Source: Galbula dea (Eukaryota > Chordata > Aves > Piciformes > Galbulidae). From it: a stretch of 64,000 nucleotides of DNA. Positions 12,009 through 25,664 of this stretch are shown in pieces (within the stretch, counting starts at the first letter, position 1; every line of letters begins with the position of its first letter). The notes under the pieces are model-generated. The model made no database searches. It worked only from the letters and a program-made list of their open reading frames with translations, and was not told where the DNA came from. Made by a program: the position numbers and the translations under genes. The stretch spans positions 186,001 to 250,000 of the forward strand of contig VWZX01010817.1 of NCBI GenBank assembly GCA_013399015.1, read 5' to 3'.

Positions 12009-14260
12009 GTAGGATATGTACGGAAAGATACAGAATGTCTACAGTTTTTCTTTTGTTTCCAATTTTTTGTTATTCCCATTTTATTTTTTTATTTAAGTTT
12101 TCTAAAGCTTTCAGTTGATTTATGTCACTGAAAGAAAATCATAGTGGCTTGATTTAATATAGCTCTGCTACTACCTTGTGCTTACAGGCATGTAAAATTC
12201 ACTGCCAGCATTCTGCTTTCATAACTTCTGTGCTTTTGTAATTTTTTAAATTTGAAGTGTTTCAATTGCATCAAATACATTTTAATACACAGTGACAGTC
12301 CTTTAAGTTCAACCCTGTGGTAGAGAAGGTATTTACAGGCCTTGAGTGAGTCTTGTTTTGGGAAGAGCATTTTTAAAATGGGATCACAAAGTCTGTTATT
12401 TGTGACAGATAATTTAGAAAAATGTTATTGAGTGAATGACTTCATTCAGCAAGGTTGGAGACTGACTTGTTCTGTTAAAGAGACTTCTTGTTAAAATAAA
12501 TTCATAAAACCAAGTATGCTACCCGAAGGAGCCACAGCATATAGTCTAAAAATGTAAGAATATTTCCATATATTCTCGACTGTTGTTTTCAAAATATAGT
12601 GTGAAATTTATTGCATTAGGTTTTCAAAATATTGGTGAGTGTTTGGTGTTTCAAACCTGTTCAATACCTTCTCACTGAGTATTCTTGTTAAATGTCATGC
12701 ACAAAATTGTGTGGTTTCTAAATATTTACAGAGACAGTATCTGAAATATTAGCCTGCAAAGATTGTACTCTAGTGTTAGCTTTCAGTTGGTACTCTTTTT
12801 GAACTAGAGAGTAAATATCTTAAGCAATGTATTTGAATTTTTGGTATTTACTTGCTGTGCACAATGGGAGACAGCAGCAACATTCCTATTTCTTGTGAAA
12901 GATCTCGAGGTCAGAGCAATAGCCTGAGTGTTCTTAAAGACATCTATAATATGTATTAATTAAACTGTCTTTTTGTGTTCTCATGGGAAAAAAATACTCT
13001 CTAACTCTTCTCCCTTGATAGTTAATGTGAAAATTGGACTTCCAACTAATTTATATGCTCCCTTATGATGGCTGTTGTGATTTCTGTGCTCCAGTAATTG
13101 ATTGGTTAACGCACCCAACACCTTGCAGGTGTACAGTACCATACAGTATCATGATGCTGTGTACTTCTGCCATCATGTAATGCAACTTTTAACTGAGCTA
13201 TTACAAAGTTAAATCTTTTACAACCTCTGTAGGAAAATAATGATACTGTCTATTTAAATGTCTTAAAGCTGCATAATCCATAATTGTTCACTTACTGTGT
13301 GATTTCAGTCAGTTTGTCGTAGCATACTTGAAAACGCATATCTTGCCTGTGAAGTGTTTGGCAAAAGTGTCTGTTTTGTTAAGGAATGGCACATGAAATG
13401 AGAGATGGTTTCTGTCAGTTGTTCACAATAACTGTTCAGTAATGCACTTGTAGTCCTCTGTTGAAGGTACATTGTCTGGTGACATAGGTGTATAATTAAC
13501 CACCTCATTCCCTTTCCTTCCCCCGGTGTGTTTGACAGTAACTAATATAAATGTGGTCGTAATGTTGCTTAACCCGGAGAAGTCCATTCTGAAAGGATCT
13601 AAGCATTCCCCAGTGATGTTTACACTGGCAGATGTTGCAACTGAGATTTTGGGTATGAGAAACAGAGAGTGAAGCTAATGAGAAACAACCTCTTGTGTTT
13701 CACAGGAGCTACATCAAGAGAGAGCCAAGGAGAGCTTTGAAAAGTTCAGAACTTAGTTTGAAGTTTAAAACTGACAGGCATGCACGGTTCCTGCTGCAGT
13801 CAACAGCTGTTGCATGCATTTGGATAGCTGGACTGTTTCTGAACTGACTTTGCCTTTTTAAATTCCTTGAAACAAATCAGAATTTTGACTATGCTAATGC
13901 CAATTAAAAATTAGCAGCACTGTGTGTGCTGGAGGCAGGTTGGAGCACCTACATCCTGGGACAAATATGAGCAGGGAGATCTCTTCTTAGCAAAAGTTGT
14001 CACTATTTTTTTCATGTAGGCAGATGTTTCAGAAGATTTACACTAAAAATTAGCTAAATATGAATATTTTCAAGTTATCTGTTAATTACAGTTTAAATGA
14101 CAAAGGATTGTGCAGCTTTGGCAATTTTAAAAACATTTTTACCATAAGAGTGCTACTTATTTAAAATGACTGGAGTTGTCTTAAGGCCTTAATGCCCATA
14201 GGAAATTAAGGATAGTGTGGAGATACAGGATGCTAAATAATATGATTCCTTTTTCTCTAG
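12009..14260 (+). other. ANK3: intron after the optional cassette
   Basis: This 2.25-kb intron is unique, AT-rich sequence. The frames at 12,182-12,370 and 13,305-13,508 (minus) have no recognisable content. It ends in CTCTAG at 14,260. Confidence 0.65.
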
Positions 14261-14415
14261 CCCTGTCATAGTGGAAATCCCACATTTTGGATCAATGCGA
14301 GGAAAGGAAAGAGAACTAATCGTGCTTCGGAGTGAAAATGGTGAAACGTGGAAGGAGCACCAGTACGACAGCAAACATGAGGACTTAACCGAAATACTCA
14401 ATGGCATGGATGAAG
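14261..14415 (+). CDS. ANK3: ANK3 exon: end of ZU5 domain 1
   Basis: This 155-nt exon runs from phase 2 to phase 1, with CTCTAG before it and GTAACC after. It encodes PVIVEIPHFGSMRGKEREL, a WKEHQYDSKHEDL stretch and NGMDE. This is the C-terminal half of the first ZU5 fold, which packs against ZU5 domain 2 and UPA in the ankyrin supermodule. It joins in frame to either the DAR-motif exon or the 99-nt cassette, both of which end in a split Gly codon. Confidence 0.97.
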
Positions 14416-17400
14416 GTAACCACTTTCTCAAGGCTCTTTGTTCAGGCTTTCTAACATGAGTGGACTAAAGCAACCTAAAGTAAAACAGCGCAGGGGGTAG
14501 GTGACTGTGGGGTATGCAGTAAGCGTTAGATATTAAGCTAATGGAAAGAGCGTAAAGAGAAACTGTTCAGCAGTGGCCTGGAGACATCCTGAAATGAGTG
14601 GTAAGTTTTGGTCTGAAGTCTTGCCAAGTTTAAGCAGAGTTGTGCGGTTGCTTTACAGTGTGATGTTGAGAATAATATCCCAGCTGGAGGTAAGCATGTT
14701 TCTGCTGCTCAGGCAGGGCCACGTGAAGGTCATTCCAAGCCAATAATGAAATGTAAATATCAGTTATATTAGACTTTCCCACAGATGCAGACCTCAGCCC
14801 ATAGACCCTTCTTCATTGAAACAGTATTGTTAGAGGCTGCCTTTCACAAATACACAACCTGCTCTCCTGATGCCCATCTGGGAAGTCTGGCTCCCTTCCT
14901 TTGCTTGGACATTGCTGTTTATGTGAGAGTTCTTTTAAGATGAGAGGTCTCAGCTGTACACGATTCATCAGAAGATGCTGTGACAGATGGCCCCTGCAGA
15001 CACATCATAGCAAAGCCAGGCTGGAGCTGCAGTGATCCCTTGGCACCGCTGCTTTGTTTTCCTAGCAAGTATTTTTCAGTACTTCTGCTGATAAACCATT
15101 GCTTGAGCTCTTTGCATCTGAGTTTGAATGAAATAGCTTGTGGTTTGGACTTTCTTTTTCTGTAATGGTTTGTCCACTGGATTTTCACTGGATAACCTTC
15201 TACAGAAAGTCACAGTGTGGTGGGATACAAGATGCAGCAAAGTTCTTTTATTATCAGCAAAAGCATTTGAAGCAAATGATCAGGCTGTGGATGGCAGCTA
15301 TCTGTAGGTATCTGTGAGCAGGCTCTGCTTTTGATCTTGGCTTCTCCTTGTGTGAAGAGCATAGCCTCAGCAAAAGGCATGCTTTGAGAACATGGAAAGG
15401 GGATTAGTGATGTTGTGAGGGTCTCCCTGGATGTCTGAGTTTTAGCACTTCTACCGATCTCCTCGTCATCTGGGAATGGGAAAAACAGAATGGCCTTGTG
15501 TAGTATTTTTGCTTCAAAGTACTTGAACTGCATGTGAGCTTGTAAAAATACAGAGCAGTGGCAAAGATCTGTTTGTTATGTGATGATCTATTGTAGCTAT
15601 TTACTTCAAAATAAATATGGAACTGACCAAGCAGTAGGGCAGAAACACTGTAAATATTGGGTCAGTGGATTTGGAAAAATTGAATAAACCTCATCGTAGC
15701 AGGGTACCTAAAAGCAGTGCAACATGCAAAAGAGTGAGCATGGTCCATGATAGTATTGCATGGGGAAGAATTGCTTCAGGATCCCAGGCAGTAGCTGCAG
15801 CCTTTGTGAAAGAATAATTTTGACATCACCCCCTCCTCCTCTGTGCACTAGCATGACATGGGAAGTAATGATTTAGAATAAGGTTGAAGTGTCTGTGCCT
15901 TGTCATTGGTGAGGTAGTCAGTGTTCAGCAGCTTGTGTAGTTGCTTCATGTACTTTCCAAGCTGAGTGTAGTTCAATTTTGGGATAGGAAATCTGGGCAC
16001 AAAACCACTGTTCTAAAGTGCTATGACTTGCATCACTTGTGAAAGAGCTTTCCAGAGTTGCCATATGGATAAATTCACATTTTACAGAGAAGAGCTCAAT
16101 AAATAAAAACACTTTGAAAGCTGTGGGCATGAAGCCTCAGTACTTAAGAGCCTAAAATAGTAAGATTCACCATTTAGAGCCAGGGTACAACTTTCTGGTG
16201 TGTTGAAGGTTTCAGGTGGCTCTTCCCTTCTGGGGAACTGCTGTTTGAGGTTAGTGGGCATATGCACAGCAAGTGAATCACAGAAAGGATGATGTACATT
16301 GGACTACTCCCTTAGAGTGAAAATATTTGGCACCTTAGAAGCCAAGCCACAGAAATGCCTTTTACCAATCCAGGCAATCATTTATGAGAAGGAAAGAAGA
16401 AAAAATAGTGCAGCTGTGCCCAAAGCATTGTGTTGATTATTTGTTCAGTTCATTTTAGCTTAATTCTTCTCTAGTTAGGAAAGCAAACCAAAAAAAAGCC
16501 CCCCTGCACTATAATAGTGCAAAGGTCTTGACAAAATTCTCTTCCAGTTAAATGACATTTTCTGTGTGAAAGGTCTTCCAAGCAGTGACATAAAGTTACA
16601 CATTTGTAGGATTAAGAGTGGGTTGGTTTTTGTTTGGTGGGGTTTTTTTTCTCTGAACTTTTACCGGTTTGTTACAAAATACCCCAATTAGTCTTGGCTC
16701 TGAAGGAGTGTCTTGTGTCTCATAAGCCATAACTTTGGAAGAAGTTTTGTGCCAGGTATAAATTCTGGAGGCAGAAGCAATCTTTAACTGAAATAAAAAA
16801 CAGCCACATGGTCAGTCATTTCCAGGAGTTTAATGTGTCTTTGCAAGAAAATTCATCTGCACAGCCATCCCTAAATGGCCTCACATGCTGCAGGGATGCC
16901 CTTTCCTCTGTTAAAAGCAGCTGGTCTGTTTTGTTATACCTGCCAGGATTCACTAGTTCTTTTCCATCTGTGCGGTGAAGGAGGGCAAAGACAACATTTA
17001 TTCTCAGTTCCTTAATGTGCTGAATTTTTAAAGCTGCGGTTTGCTTCTCTGTTTTGTTTTTCCTGGTTTGCTCTTCCACTTAGCTAGTGGGGAAGAGAGC
17101 GAAGACATCTTTGCTCCTCGACCTCCGTGGAGACTGCTGACAACCTGCCTATTCTTCACTGGAAGCAGCACCATCTGCTGGAAAACCTGGTCTCAGACTC
17201 AAAATAATCCAGAGCAAGAGGCAGCACTTCAGGGCACTAAATGCAGGGTTAAATAATAGCAGAACATTGCTTTTATTAGCATGAAGGAACAATGAACTGT
17301 GATGTAAAGAGTCAGTTCTACTCTGGTGTGTCAGGTTTCTGCATAAATAGTTTTTGTTCTAAAGATGGTCCTGTACTTAGGCAAATACAGGGCTGAGGGA

Positions 17401-20400
17401 GTACAGCAGGGAACTTGGCATTTTTAGGAAGAGGAGTTTGATTCAAAGTACTTGGGTGGCTGTTCATAGCTCGGAGCCATATTACATTTATTTAGACTTG
17501 AATCAAATAGTTTTTTATATATAAATACATAAATAGGTTTTTGTAGGAAGAAGTTCTCTATCATGCAGTTGGTAAATAGGTTACATTTTCAGTCAAGCTT
17601 CTTTAAATTTGTGTTTACTTTTCACATCTGTGCATCCTTTACAGGTACCTGTAGACAAACTGGGCATAAATGCACACACTAAGGTAACAAATATTTCAAT
17701 AGGCATTTGCAAACTAGTGAGTGAGCTAAGAAATGCAAATATTTGTGGCTACAATATGCTTGCAGCTGCACATTGTGGTTTCAGATGGGAAGCAGGAGTT
17801 TTTACATAGCTACTTATTTGAGTCTACAGATCAAACCCAGAGTGTGACCTTGTTAGTGCTTGAAGTTTAAAATACCATCATAAATCACTCTGCTGTGATT
17901 TTGCCACATTTCCAATAAGAGTTTTTAAACATATTGTTGTTAAATTTCGTGTGGTGAATGGCAAGATAAGAGACTGCATAAAAATAGATTAAAAAAGCAC
18001 ATAAAGGACATTGCCTTATTTGAGAATGAGACCTCCTTGTAGCACTGGGAGTGTCTAGTTACGTATGTGAAATACTGAAGCTGGGAGGGTAGGTCTAATT
18101 ACCAGCATTTTTAAAACAAGTTTCACTGCCCTCAGCTTCGTCTTACCCCTTCCCATGTGTTCTTTCTGCCTCCATCCATCCCCTGTACTTCTCTCCATAT
18201 GAGTGCTACCTTCTGGGTGCCCCACTTTTAGTGCAACAATTGCTTAATGGACACATGTCTATATGGGGGAAACTGATATCCTGTGCTCGTCCCATCTTTC
18301 AGTCCCCACACAGTAACAAGGTCAGCTCTGCTCTAGCTAGTACTGCAGGAGAGTTGCAAAACTCAGAGAGAGGTTCAGTCTGCTAAGTACTGGTGAGATT
18401 TACTTTTTCAGAGCTAGAAAAACTCTTCTAAAGCCCGTGTAAGGGAAATCAGATAGCAGATCACACAAAGACACCCTGAAGCTCATGAAACAGCCAGGTT
18501 TTCTGTGGCTTCTCTTACTCCATTTCCAGTCAGAAGACATTTGCTCTGTGTTACTTTATCAGGAAGTAAAAAAAGAAAGGTATTAGACACAGGATGAATT
18601 AGATCCACAACCACCTCTCACCTGACAAAACTGATGTGTTTGCTTTCCTTGACCTGAGCTGACCTATGTGAGCTCCCTCTCTGACCTTGTAGGGGACAGG
18701 GCTGGGTTTCTCTTCTCCTGTCCAGGAACCTTAGTGTAATGTTCATGTGCCAGCATGGACTAGAGGGTAGGGAGGAATACTCCTTTCTTCCCTCCTCCTC
18801 TCTATCTCATCTGTCCTTCATCACTTCCACTATCTCGGGATAAGTGTACCATATGCTTGAGTGGCAGGGGAAGACATAGGCACAGAGTATTCACAATGAC
18901 CTTTCCTCTTGACTTACTAAAACTAAAAGGTGTTCTTTGGGCTGTCAGCACAAATCTGGGAGACAGTGACATCAGGAGAGTTCCCAGTTTGCAACTAACC
19001 TTTCTGCTTTATCTCTCTCTGCTTTGCTATCCCTATGTGGAAGATAAGGTGTATTGCACACTTCTCTATGGTAACACCCCCCCACTCAAAATCCAACCAG
19101 CCAACCAAAAAAATCCTTAGAGGTTTTTAATTGAAACATATTGCATAGGAATGAGGTGTCAGCAGCTGAGGAAAATAGTAATGATGATAGCTCTTTCTGC
19201 AAGATGCATGAGATGTGTTTGGGAAATGTGACCTCTCCCAGGACTAGTTTTCCCTGTTTCATTAATTCTGTCATGCTAACACTGCATTTCTCCTGGCACT
19301 CAGAGAGGTGCTTTGATTGCTCATTATGTGTGGGATTTTTTTATTAGTCCATTAGAGGGCAACTTCATATAGAAGTTATCCAAGCATAACCTCCCTATAT
19401 ATAGTCCAAATATTCTCCATGCCTGACTGTTTTCTGCCACTCTAATCTTCACATCTTCCTCCTCTAAAGGGACATTGGCTGCCAACCTCAGAGGATTTTG
19501 AAATGTTCTGACATAACACACTAATTTTCTACTTCAGGAGAATTTTAATTATCCTTTATCTCTGTGAGCATTTTACAGCAGGTTTAGTCTCTAGCAACAA
19601 ACAGAACTCATAGGATTTACCAGTCAAGATTATACCTGCCTGGGAATTGAAGAATCCAGTTTGTCTCCTGAACAAGCCATTGCTTCCAGAGGCTGCAGGC
19701 AGAATACCTAATTAATTAGAGGGCTTCAGATATCATTCACTGATGCAAATTAAATGGAAGCCGAGGTTATGATAAGAAATTATTCTTTTCTTGTAGGTAC
19801 ATGTGATCCAGAGCAACACCATGCAATTCATCCAAATCACCTGCTGAAAGTTTTAAAAAGCAGGGACATTTTACAAAATTTATATTCTAATTCTCTTGGA
19901 GCTGTAATTGAGCTTTCATGTTCAGAGGAAGAAAAGGTCTCAGCCACGTAAAGCAAAGAATTTTACAAGTGTCTTTGTCTTGGTACCATTTCTGGTCCTC
20001 TTGCTTTCTCTTGCTGCATCTGACAGAAATGTCATCCTTTGAGGAACAATCTTTAGCTGCCCTTTCTAAGAAGGAAAAGAAGAGTGACAACTTGTGGAGT
20101 GTTGGAATGAAACTCAGTTACAATAGCTAAAAACACCAAGTGCCAGAAACTACAGGAGAAATTCATGACAGTTATGTAATTATCTCTGTCTTCATCTTTT
20201 TAATCTTCTGTCTTTATAGCACAGGGATTTCAGTAGGGCATATATATATATGCTCACACATATAATTACATAATTAGTTATATTTGTGACATATCACAGT
20301 TTTCCTCAGTGCATATATGTCTATGTCATCTACTTAATTCATTAACTAATATGGGTAGATAGTTCATGCACCCTTCTGAACCCTGTTGACCCTACAAGCT

Positions 20401-21225
20401 GGGAATACAGCCAAGAGCAGTAATTTGTGATGACCTGTTTGTGTTTCAGTTGTCTCTGAGGATGCATTGTTGCTCTAGGAACTGAGAAGCACAGTACACT
20501 TGTTTTGGGGCAGATACCTGAATTACTGAAAGCCTGGTGTGGAAAGGGATCCTTGCTATAGATTCATTGGTAGTGCTGGCAGACATTGCTCTGTCACATC
20601 CACATTTTACTGAATTACTCAGTGTTTGTTCAGGATTATATGGATGTTAGTCCGGGAGACAACTTTCTCAAGTGCCTTAGCTGGGCAAACTCTGGATTCC
20701 ACATTTGATGTGAAGTTAGTTCATGAACTGACTGTGATTTCCTGAGATTTTCTCCATCTTGGAGCTAGGTGAGGGAAGAGGCTGGAAGTACATATCTTTT
20801 GAAGGTGTGCACAGAAAGATCAGTGCACTTGTGTGCTTCTAGATACAGACAGGAGACTAAAAAAGCTTGACCATCTCCTTCAGACCTCTTTGAACTTCCG
20901 TGCTGCATGACAAACCTGCCATCCTACAGCAGCTGCTGCTGCAGAGACTGTTTCACCCTAGTGCTTAAGTGTCTGGGCATCTGTGTATCCAGTGCTGTTG
21001 GCCATGATTGTCAGGGTTTATGCAGAAGTTCACAGGGCAGACCAAAGCTTGATAATTAGTAGTACTGAGTATTTATTTTTCTCCTGTAGCAATTAAAAAA
21101 AAAAAACTAACCAAAACAAATTCTCAAACATTTTAAGACACATTCAAAACCTCACACTCACAGATATGTTTGATATGAACTTGGGCAGGTGATGCCTGAC
21201 TGTTTTAACTGTCTTCTCCCACCAG
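14416..21225 (+). other. ANK3: 6.8-kb intron inside ZU5 coding region
   Basis: This is mostly unique sequence. It holds a phase-compatible cryptic acceptor with a 57-codon open tail at 17,084-17,257, a TA-rich tract near 20,230-20,280 and an A-run near 21,090. Other short frames (14,919-15,533, 16,816-17,079, 18,857-19,120, 19,918-20,130) lack domains. No CR1 or LTR was recognised. Confidence 0.6.
20238..20282. repeat. TA-rich microsatellite-like tract
   Basis: ATATATATAT is followed by ACACATATAATTACATAATTAG. This is simple-sequence intronic DNA with no inferred role. Confidence 0.5.
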
Positions 21226-21437
21226 AGCTGGACAGCATGGAGGAGCTAGAGAAGAAGCGTATCTGCAGGATTGTCACAAAGGATTTCCCTCAGTACTTTG
21301 CAGTGGTTTCACGAATCAAGCAGGAGAGTAACCAGATTGGCCCGGAGGGAGGGGTGCTGAGCAGCACGACAGTGCCACGCGTCCAGGCATCCTTCCCCGA
21401 GGGTGCGCTAACCAAAAGAATCCGCGTGGGGCTCCAG
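21226..21437 (+). CDS. ANK3: ANK3 exon: start of ZU5 domain 2
   Basis: This 212-nt exon is phase 1 to phase 0, with CACCAG before it and GTAAAG after. It encodes ELDSMEELEKKRICRIVTKD, PQYFAVVSRIKQESN and then the conserved FPEGALTKRIRVGLQ. This is the first half of the second ZU5 domain, which binds ZU5 domain 1 and UPA. It has local differences from mammals (DSMEELE rather than DSPEELG; VPRVQ rather than VPLVQ) but no lesions. Confidence 0.97.
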
Positions 21438-22833
21438 GTAAAGGTGTTCCTATCTGCAGCGTCTATAAGCATCATTGGTCTTAATGCGTGAGGCTTGCAG
21501 CTAAGGAGCCTGGTGCTTCTTAGTAGGGGGTTGCAAGGTGGGTAGTATTCACACCTGAGATCTGGATTGGCATGTGTCTGCCCAAGCATGGCCTCTTGCC
21601 TCTCAGCGCCCCCCTGGTGGAGTTGGTGCACAGTCTTCCTCCCTCTGGCAAAAGCCCAGCTCCTCCAAGATTGTCACCTTGAGTTTTGTTTAGCATCTGA
21701 AGAATGGAAAGCAAAGACCTGGAACCACCACAGCCTTGGTGTTATATTGTCTGCTGTCTTCCTGCTGGCCACAGCTGCCAAGCTATAAGCTGCACAGCCA
21801 CTGTGCAGTCCTGGTCTCCTGCAGCAAAGTAGCAGCTTGTGATTGGTGTCACTGGGCTGCCCTGTGCCATAGGAATGTGTTTCGTAAGGATTTCATGCAG
21901 CTGTTCACCAGCTGTTACTGGGTCAAAGACCTCCCATGTACATCTGTTGTAGCTTAGGCCCATTGGTGTTTCCAGCAATGAGTGGAATCTGGGAGCTTAA
22001 ACTCTCCTTCAAGTACGCAAAACGTGGAGAAATATTTCATTGGAGGAGTATTTTTCTTTGAGTTCTGTTAATTATCACTTAAAATTATTTAATAACCTGA
22101 CAAGTTTGGTGGGTTCATGAAATAGGGATGCTGCTTTGAATTCCAGCCCTTGGAATTCATACTGGAACATTTCTATTAATTATATTTCACATCTAAAGAT
22201 GATTAACTTTGAGAAAATGGAAGCTCTGCTTTTATGGTTATAGAGTTGCCTTTCCAGAGCTCTCTAATGTGAAGGAAACATGATGTCTCCACATGTATTG
22301 TTGTGACTGCTGAGATTGCAATGGAGCTACAGATTCTATGCATATCAATACATTGTGCAGTTCAAATAATGCAGGAAGTCAGAGGTCAGCCTGATTGAAG
22401 GAGAGTTGAAAGTTTAAAAAACAAAAATAAGGTGAACAGTGCTTCCCGTAAGATGTCTGTTGCTTTTTAGTTCAAGTCCATTTCAGGTTTTATATGAGTA
22501 AAACTAAAAAAAGTCTATAGCATTTCTTCCCATATGTATTTAATATCACTCCTCACTGTAAATTAAAAACCAAACCAAACACACTCTGAAAAACTCTCAA
22601 CAAATAATGCAGACAACCTTCTGAGATGTAATAGTTTTGCTCTACAAGTTAGCTCTTAGGAAAACATAAGTGGGTTCTTGAGAAAAATACTAAGTATGAA
22701 TTGTACTAATAATCACCCATAAGAGCTATAGAAGAATGCTACCTGGGGAAAAAAGAATTAAAAAAAAAATTAAAAAAGGAAGAAGAAGAAAGAAATTATA
22801 GCTCTAGTTTAAGTACTTTCCCTATCTTGACAG
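21438..22833 (+). other. ANK3: intron within ZU5 domain 2
   Basis: This is unique sequence with a purine-rich low-complexity patch (runs of A and GAA) at about 22,750-22,797, just before the acceptor. The frames at 21,567-21,978 have no recognised content. Confidence 0.65.
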
Positions 22834-23041
22834 GCTCAACCAGTTCCAGAGGAGATTGTCAAAAAAATCCTTGGAAACAAAGCAACTTTCAGTCCCATTG
22901 TCACTGTGGAGCCCAGAAGAAGAAAATTTCATAAACCAATAACCATGACAATTCCTGTGCCACCTCCATCAGGAGAAGGTGTAACCAATGGGTACAAAGG
23001 AGACACAACACCCAGCCTTCGACTTTTATGTAGCATTACAG
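22834..23041 (+). CDS. ANK3: ANK3 exon: end of ZU5 domain 2 and start of UPA
   Basis: This 208-nt exon is phase 0 to phase 1, bounded by TGACAG and GTTAGA. It encodes AQPVPEEIVKKILGNKATFS, PRRRKFHKPITMTIPVPPPS, and ends RLLCSITG. The KPITMTIPVP strand closes ZU5 domain 2, and LLCSITG opens the UPA domain (named for its presence in UNC5, PIDD and ankyrins). The exon is intact and highly conserved. Confidence 0.97.
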
Positions 23042-23601
23042 GTTAGAGAAAATCATACTCCTTGCAAAGGTTTCTTGTGGCAACAAAGCCTCTGTGATCA
23101 GTCTTGTAACTGCATAAGTAGTGCCTTCCTGTAAGGGAACATTGGTGTAGTTGGTCCAGTACAGTTTGGATCAGGTCTCCTGAGGAAAGCCAGCTGAGGT
23201 CTTTTGAAAGGCTCCCACTGATTCCCTGGACTTTGAATCTGGTCTTATGCCACTGTAAAAGAATTCTGCCAACAGATATTAAATGCCATTTTATATTTAG
23301 ACAGTATGAAGTATTTCAGCCTTGGCTATTAAACGTGGTTGTCAGTAAGAGTAGTTTGCAGAAATAATTCTGTCCTAGCTGACCTAAGGAGTGGGTTTGC
23401 TATTGACTTGTAAATATGTATTTTGCTTACATCAGCATTGTTTTCTGGTGTGCAACATATATAGCCTGTATCTCAACTGTTGGAGAGCGTTACTGTCAAG
23501 GTTGTCTTTGTGTGAAGCAAAATAACTTAAGATATTCTTATGTAGTCTGTGTATTCCTTCCTGGTTTTGAAAGAAAATCTCCATGGTTTGTATTTACATA
23601 G
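23042..23601 (+). other. ANK3: short intron before UPA exon
   Basis: This is a unique 560-nt intron ending TACATAG. The frame at 23,416-23,601 is a chance frame running through the acceptor. I see no repeats. Confidence 0.65.
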
Positions 23602-23698
23602 GAGGTACTTCACCAGCTCAGTGGGAGGATATCACAGGCACCACTCCACTGACGTTTTCAAATGACTGTGTCTCATTCACAACCAATGTTTCAGCCAG
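23602..23698 (+). CDS. ANK3: ANK3 exon: UPA domain, first part
   Basis: This 97-nt exon is phase 1 to phase 2, with CATAG before it and GTATGG after. It encodes GGTSPAQWEDITGTTPLTF then SNDCVSFTTNVSA, with the next Arg codon split. These are core strands of the UPA fold, which in ankyrins sits on the ZU5-ZU5 tandem to form the supermodule. No changes suggest loss of function. Confidence 0.96.
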
Positions 23699-24835
23699 GT
23701 ATGGTAACAGAGCTTGCCAAATGCACCTAGGGATTAGATTCTCTTGATTAACAAAATGCATAATTATGGCGCTGGGTTTTGGATTTCTGTAAGTCTTCTG
23801 CAAGACTGATGAAGCGGTAACGGACCAGATGCTTCTTTGTCACTGTGTATCAGCATCCCCACACATCCAGGGCTGCACATGAAGCTTTGTCCTGGCCTTT
23901 TCTGCTGTGGAGATGTCTCTTGGCAGTGGCACATGCTGTTTCTCTAAAGGCTGTGATATCACACAGGGATTTGTTTTTCTGCAAATTGCAATAGAAAGGG
24001 AAAATGCTCATTCAATAATAAGATTGGGGGGAGGGGAGTTGCAAAAACATATTTGTTTAAAAAGATAGATATTCAATTTCTGGCTGCGAGCTTTTTGGTT
24101 GTCAGTAGTGTAAAATTACTTTCACAAAAATACCATTTGCTAAAAAAAATCACATTTGGAAATTTATTTTGGTGGACTTACATGCTGATTCAGCAGGATC
24201 TGTACATGGTATGCTAGGTAGAGAGTTTATCATTCAGTGCATAATATTTGCACCCATTAAAAAGCTATATAAAGAGAAAGAATTGGTGAAAGAACCAACT
24301 ATATCAGGGCTGAAATATTGTGGAAAAGACTCTTAGAAACTACAAATTAAAATATTATAGTTTGTATCAAAATTATCATCAAATTCTTAATCGTTATGAA
24401 AACATAACAGTAGAACATCTATCGCTGGGAAACTTCACTGTGGGCATATTTGGTTTCAATCTGTATGGGACATGTGATTTTGCTGTATATATGTATTATA
24501 CAGGAGGTTGTTTTAGCAAATCAAATGTACAGTGAGGCATCAGCACATTATGACATACACAGTGTGTGGTCACATGAAATACAATTTCCCCACTTTGACT
24601 TCAAACGAGGCTTAAAATAGTTTTATGACAAACCAGTGTGAGAAAGGTCAAATAGGTACATCAGCCTCTGTGAATATATATTGCCAGGTATTCCAATTTT
24701 TGGATGGTTCAAGCTCTGCTGAAATTAGAAGGAAAAATGGCAAAACGGTCAAGGATTGCAGGATATGTTTTCTGTTGAAAGCAATGGCTGAGCATAATGA
24801 AAATTCATTTAATAGTTTACGTTTTCCCCCCTCAG
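23699..24835 (+). other. ANK3: intron within UPA region
   Basis: This is unique AT-rich sequence of 1.1 kb. The frames at 24,320-24,535 and 24,625-24,860 are unremarkable. It ends in a C-rich pyrimidine tract and CTCAG. Confidence 0.65.
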
Positions 24836-25064
24836 ATTTTGGCTTGCAGACTGCCACCAAGTACTAGAGACTGTTGGACTGGCAACACAGCTTTATAGAG
24901 AATTAATATGTGTTCCTTATATGGCAAAGTTTGTGATATTTGCCAAAATGAATGACCCTATGGAATCCAATTTGCGTTGCTTCTGCATGACTGATGACAA
25001 AGTGGACAAAACTTTGGAGCAACAAGAGAACTTTGAAGAAGTCGCAAGAAGCAAAGACATTGAG
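24836..25064 (+). CDS. ANK3: ANK3 exon: UPA domain, central part
   Basis: This 229-nt exon is phase 2 to phase 0. It begins RFWLADCHQVLETVGLATQL, continues ICVPYMAKFVIFAKMNDP, then CFCMTDDKVDKTLEQQENF, and ends ARSKDIE. This is the most conserved block of UPA across ankyrins. The GTATAT donor is followed by a run-on frame into the intron that I do not consider coding. Confidence 0.97.
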
Positions 25065-25664
25065 GTATATTTCTCGCTCACAGCCAGCTTCTTCCTTGTC
25101 AATGGACATGTTTTCCAAGTGACAACATGTCTTGCAAAAGCCCCTATAAACCCAGTTAAATAAAGGTTCACAGCAAGGCTGTGTCAAAAAAAAAATGCTT
25201 AAAGGATACCAAAAAAGGACAAGGCAGGGGGAGCATGAGTACTTGTCTCTAAATGGATATTCCAGGCCAGTCTGCAGTGGGTTTTGCATGTGCTGCTGTT
25301 GAGTACCCCTGGTTGGGCTTGCAGACTGCTGACCTGGAGTTCCTTCTCATTGGCCATGCAGACACACAGTCATGAGTAGGGCTGGTTTATGGTTAGTATG
25401 TAGTCACCAACACACTGTTTCTCGAAGGAAACCTATGCATTCTGACTCCTGAAAAGCTACTCATGTAGCTAACGATTTCCCAGACTGCCTGCACTCAGAA
25501 TACTTTGCCATAATGCACAGTAATATTCAAATTTGTTGTTGATTTGATCTGAGTGGAGGCTTGTGCTAAACTCAGGAACTGTGATGAGGAAGTGATGATA
25601 TGCTTATGAGCATGTATCTACTATGAAAAGAGATTTTACTGACATATATTTATTTCTTTGATAG
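25065..25664 (+). other. ANK3: intron within UPA region
   Basis: This is unique 600-nt sequence. The antisense frames at 24,903-25,289 are shadows across the exon edge. An A-run lies near 25,185. It ends TTGATAG. Confidence 0.65.

Noticed and set aside
25065..25163. Run-on of the UPA exon into the intron (to 25,163)
   Set aside because: The GTATAT donor gives the exact conserved join to VLEGKPIYVD, and the extension has no family match.
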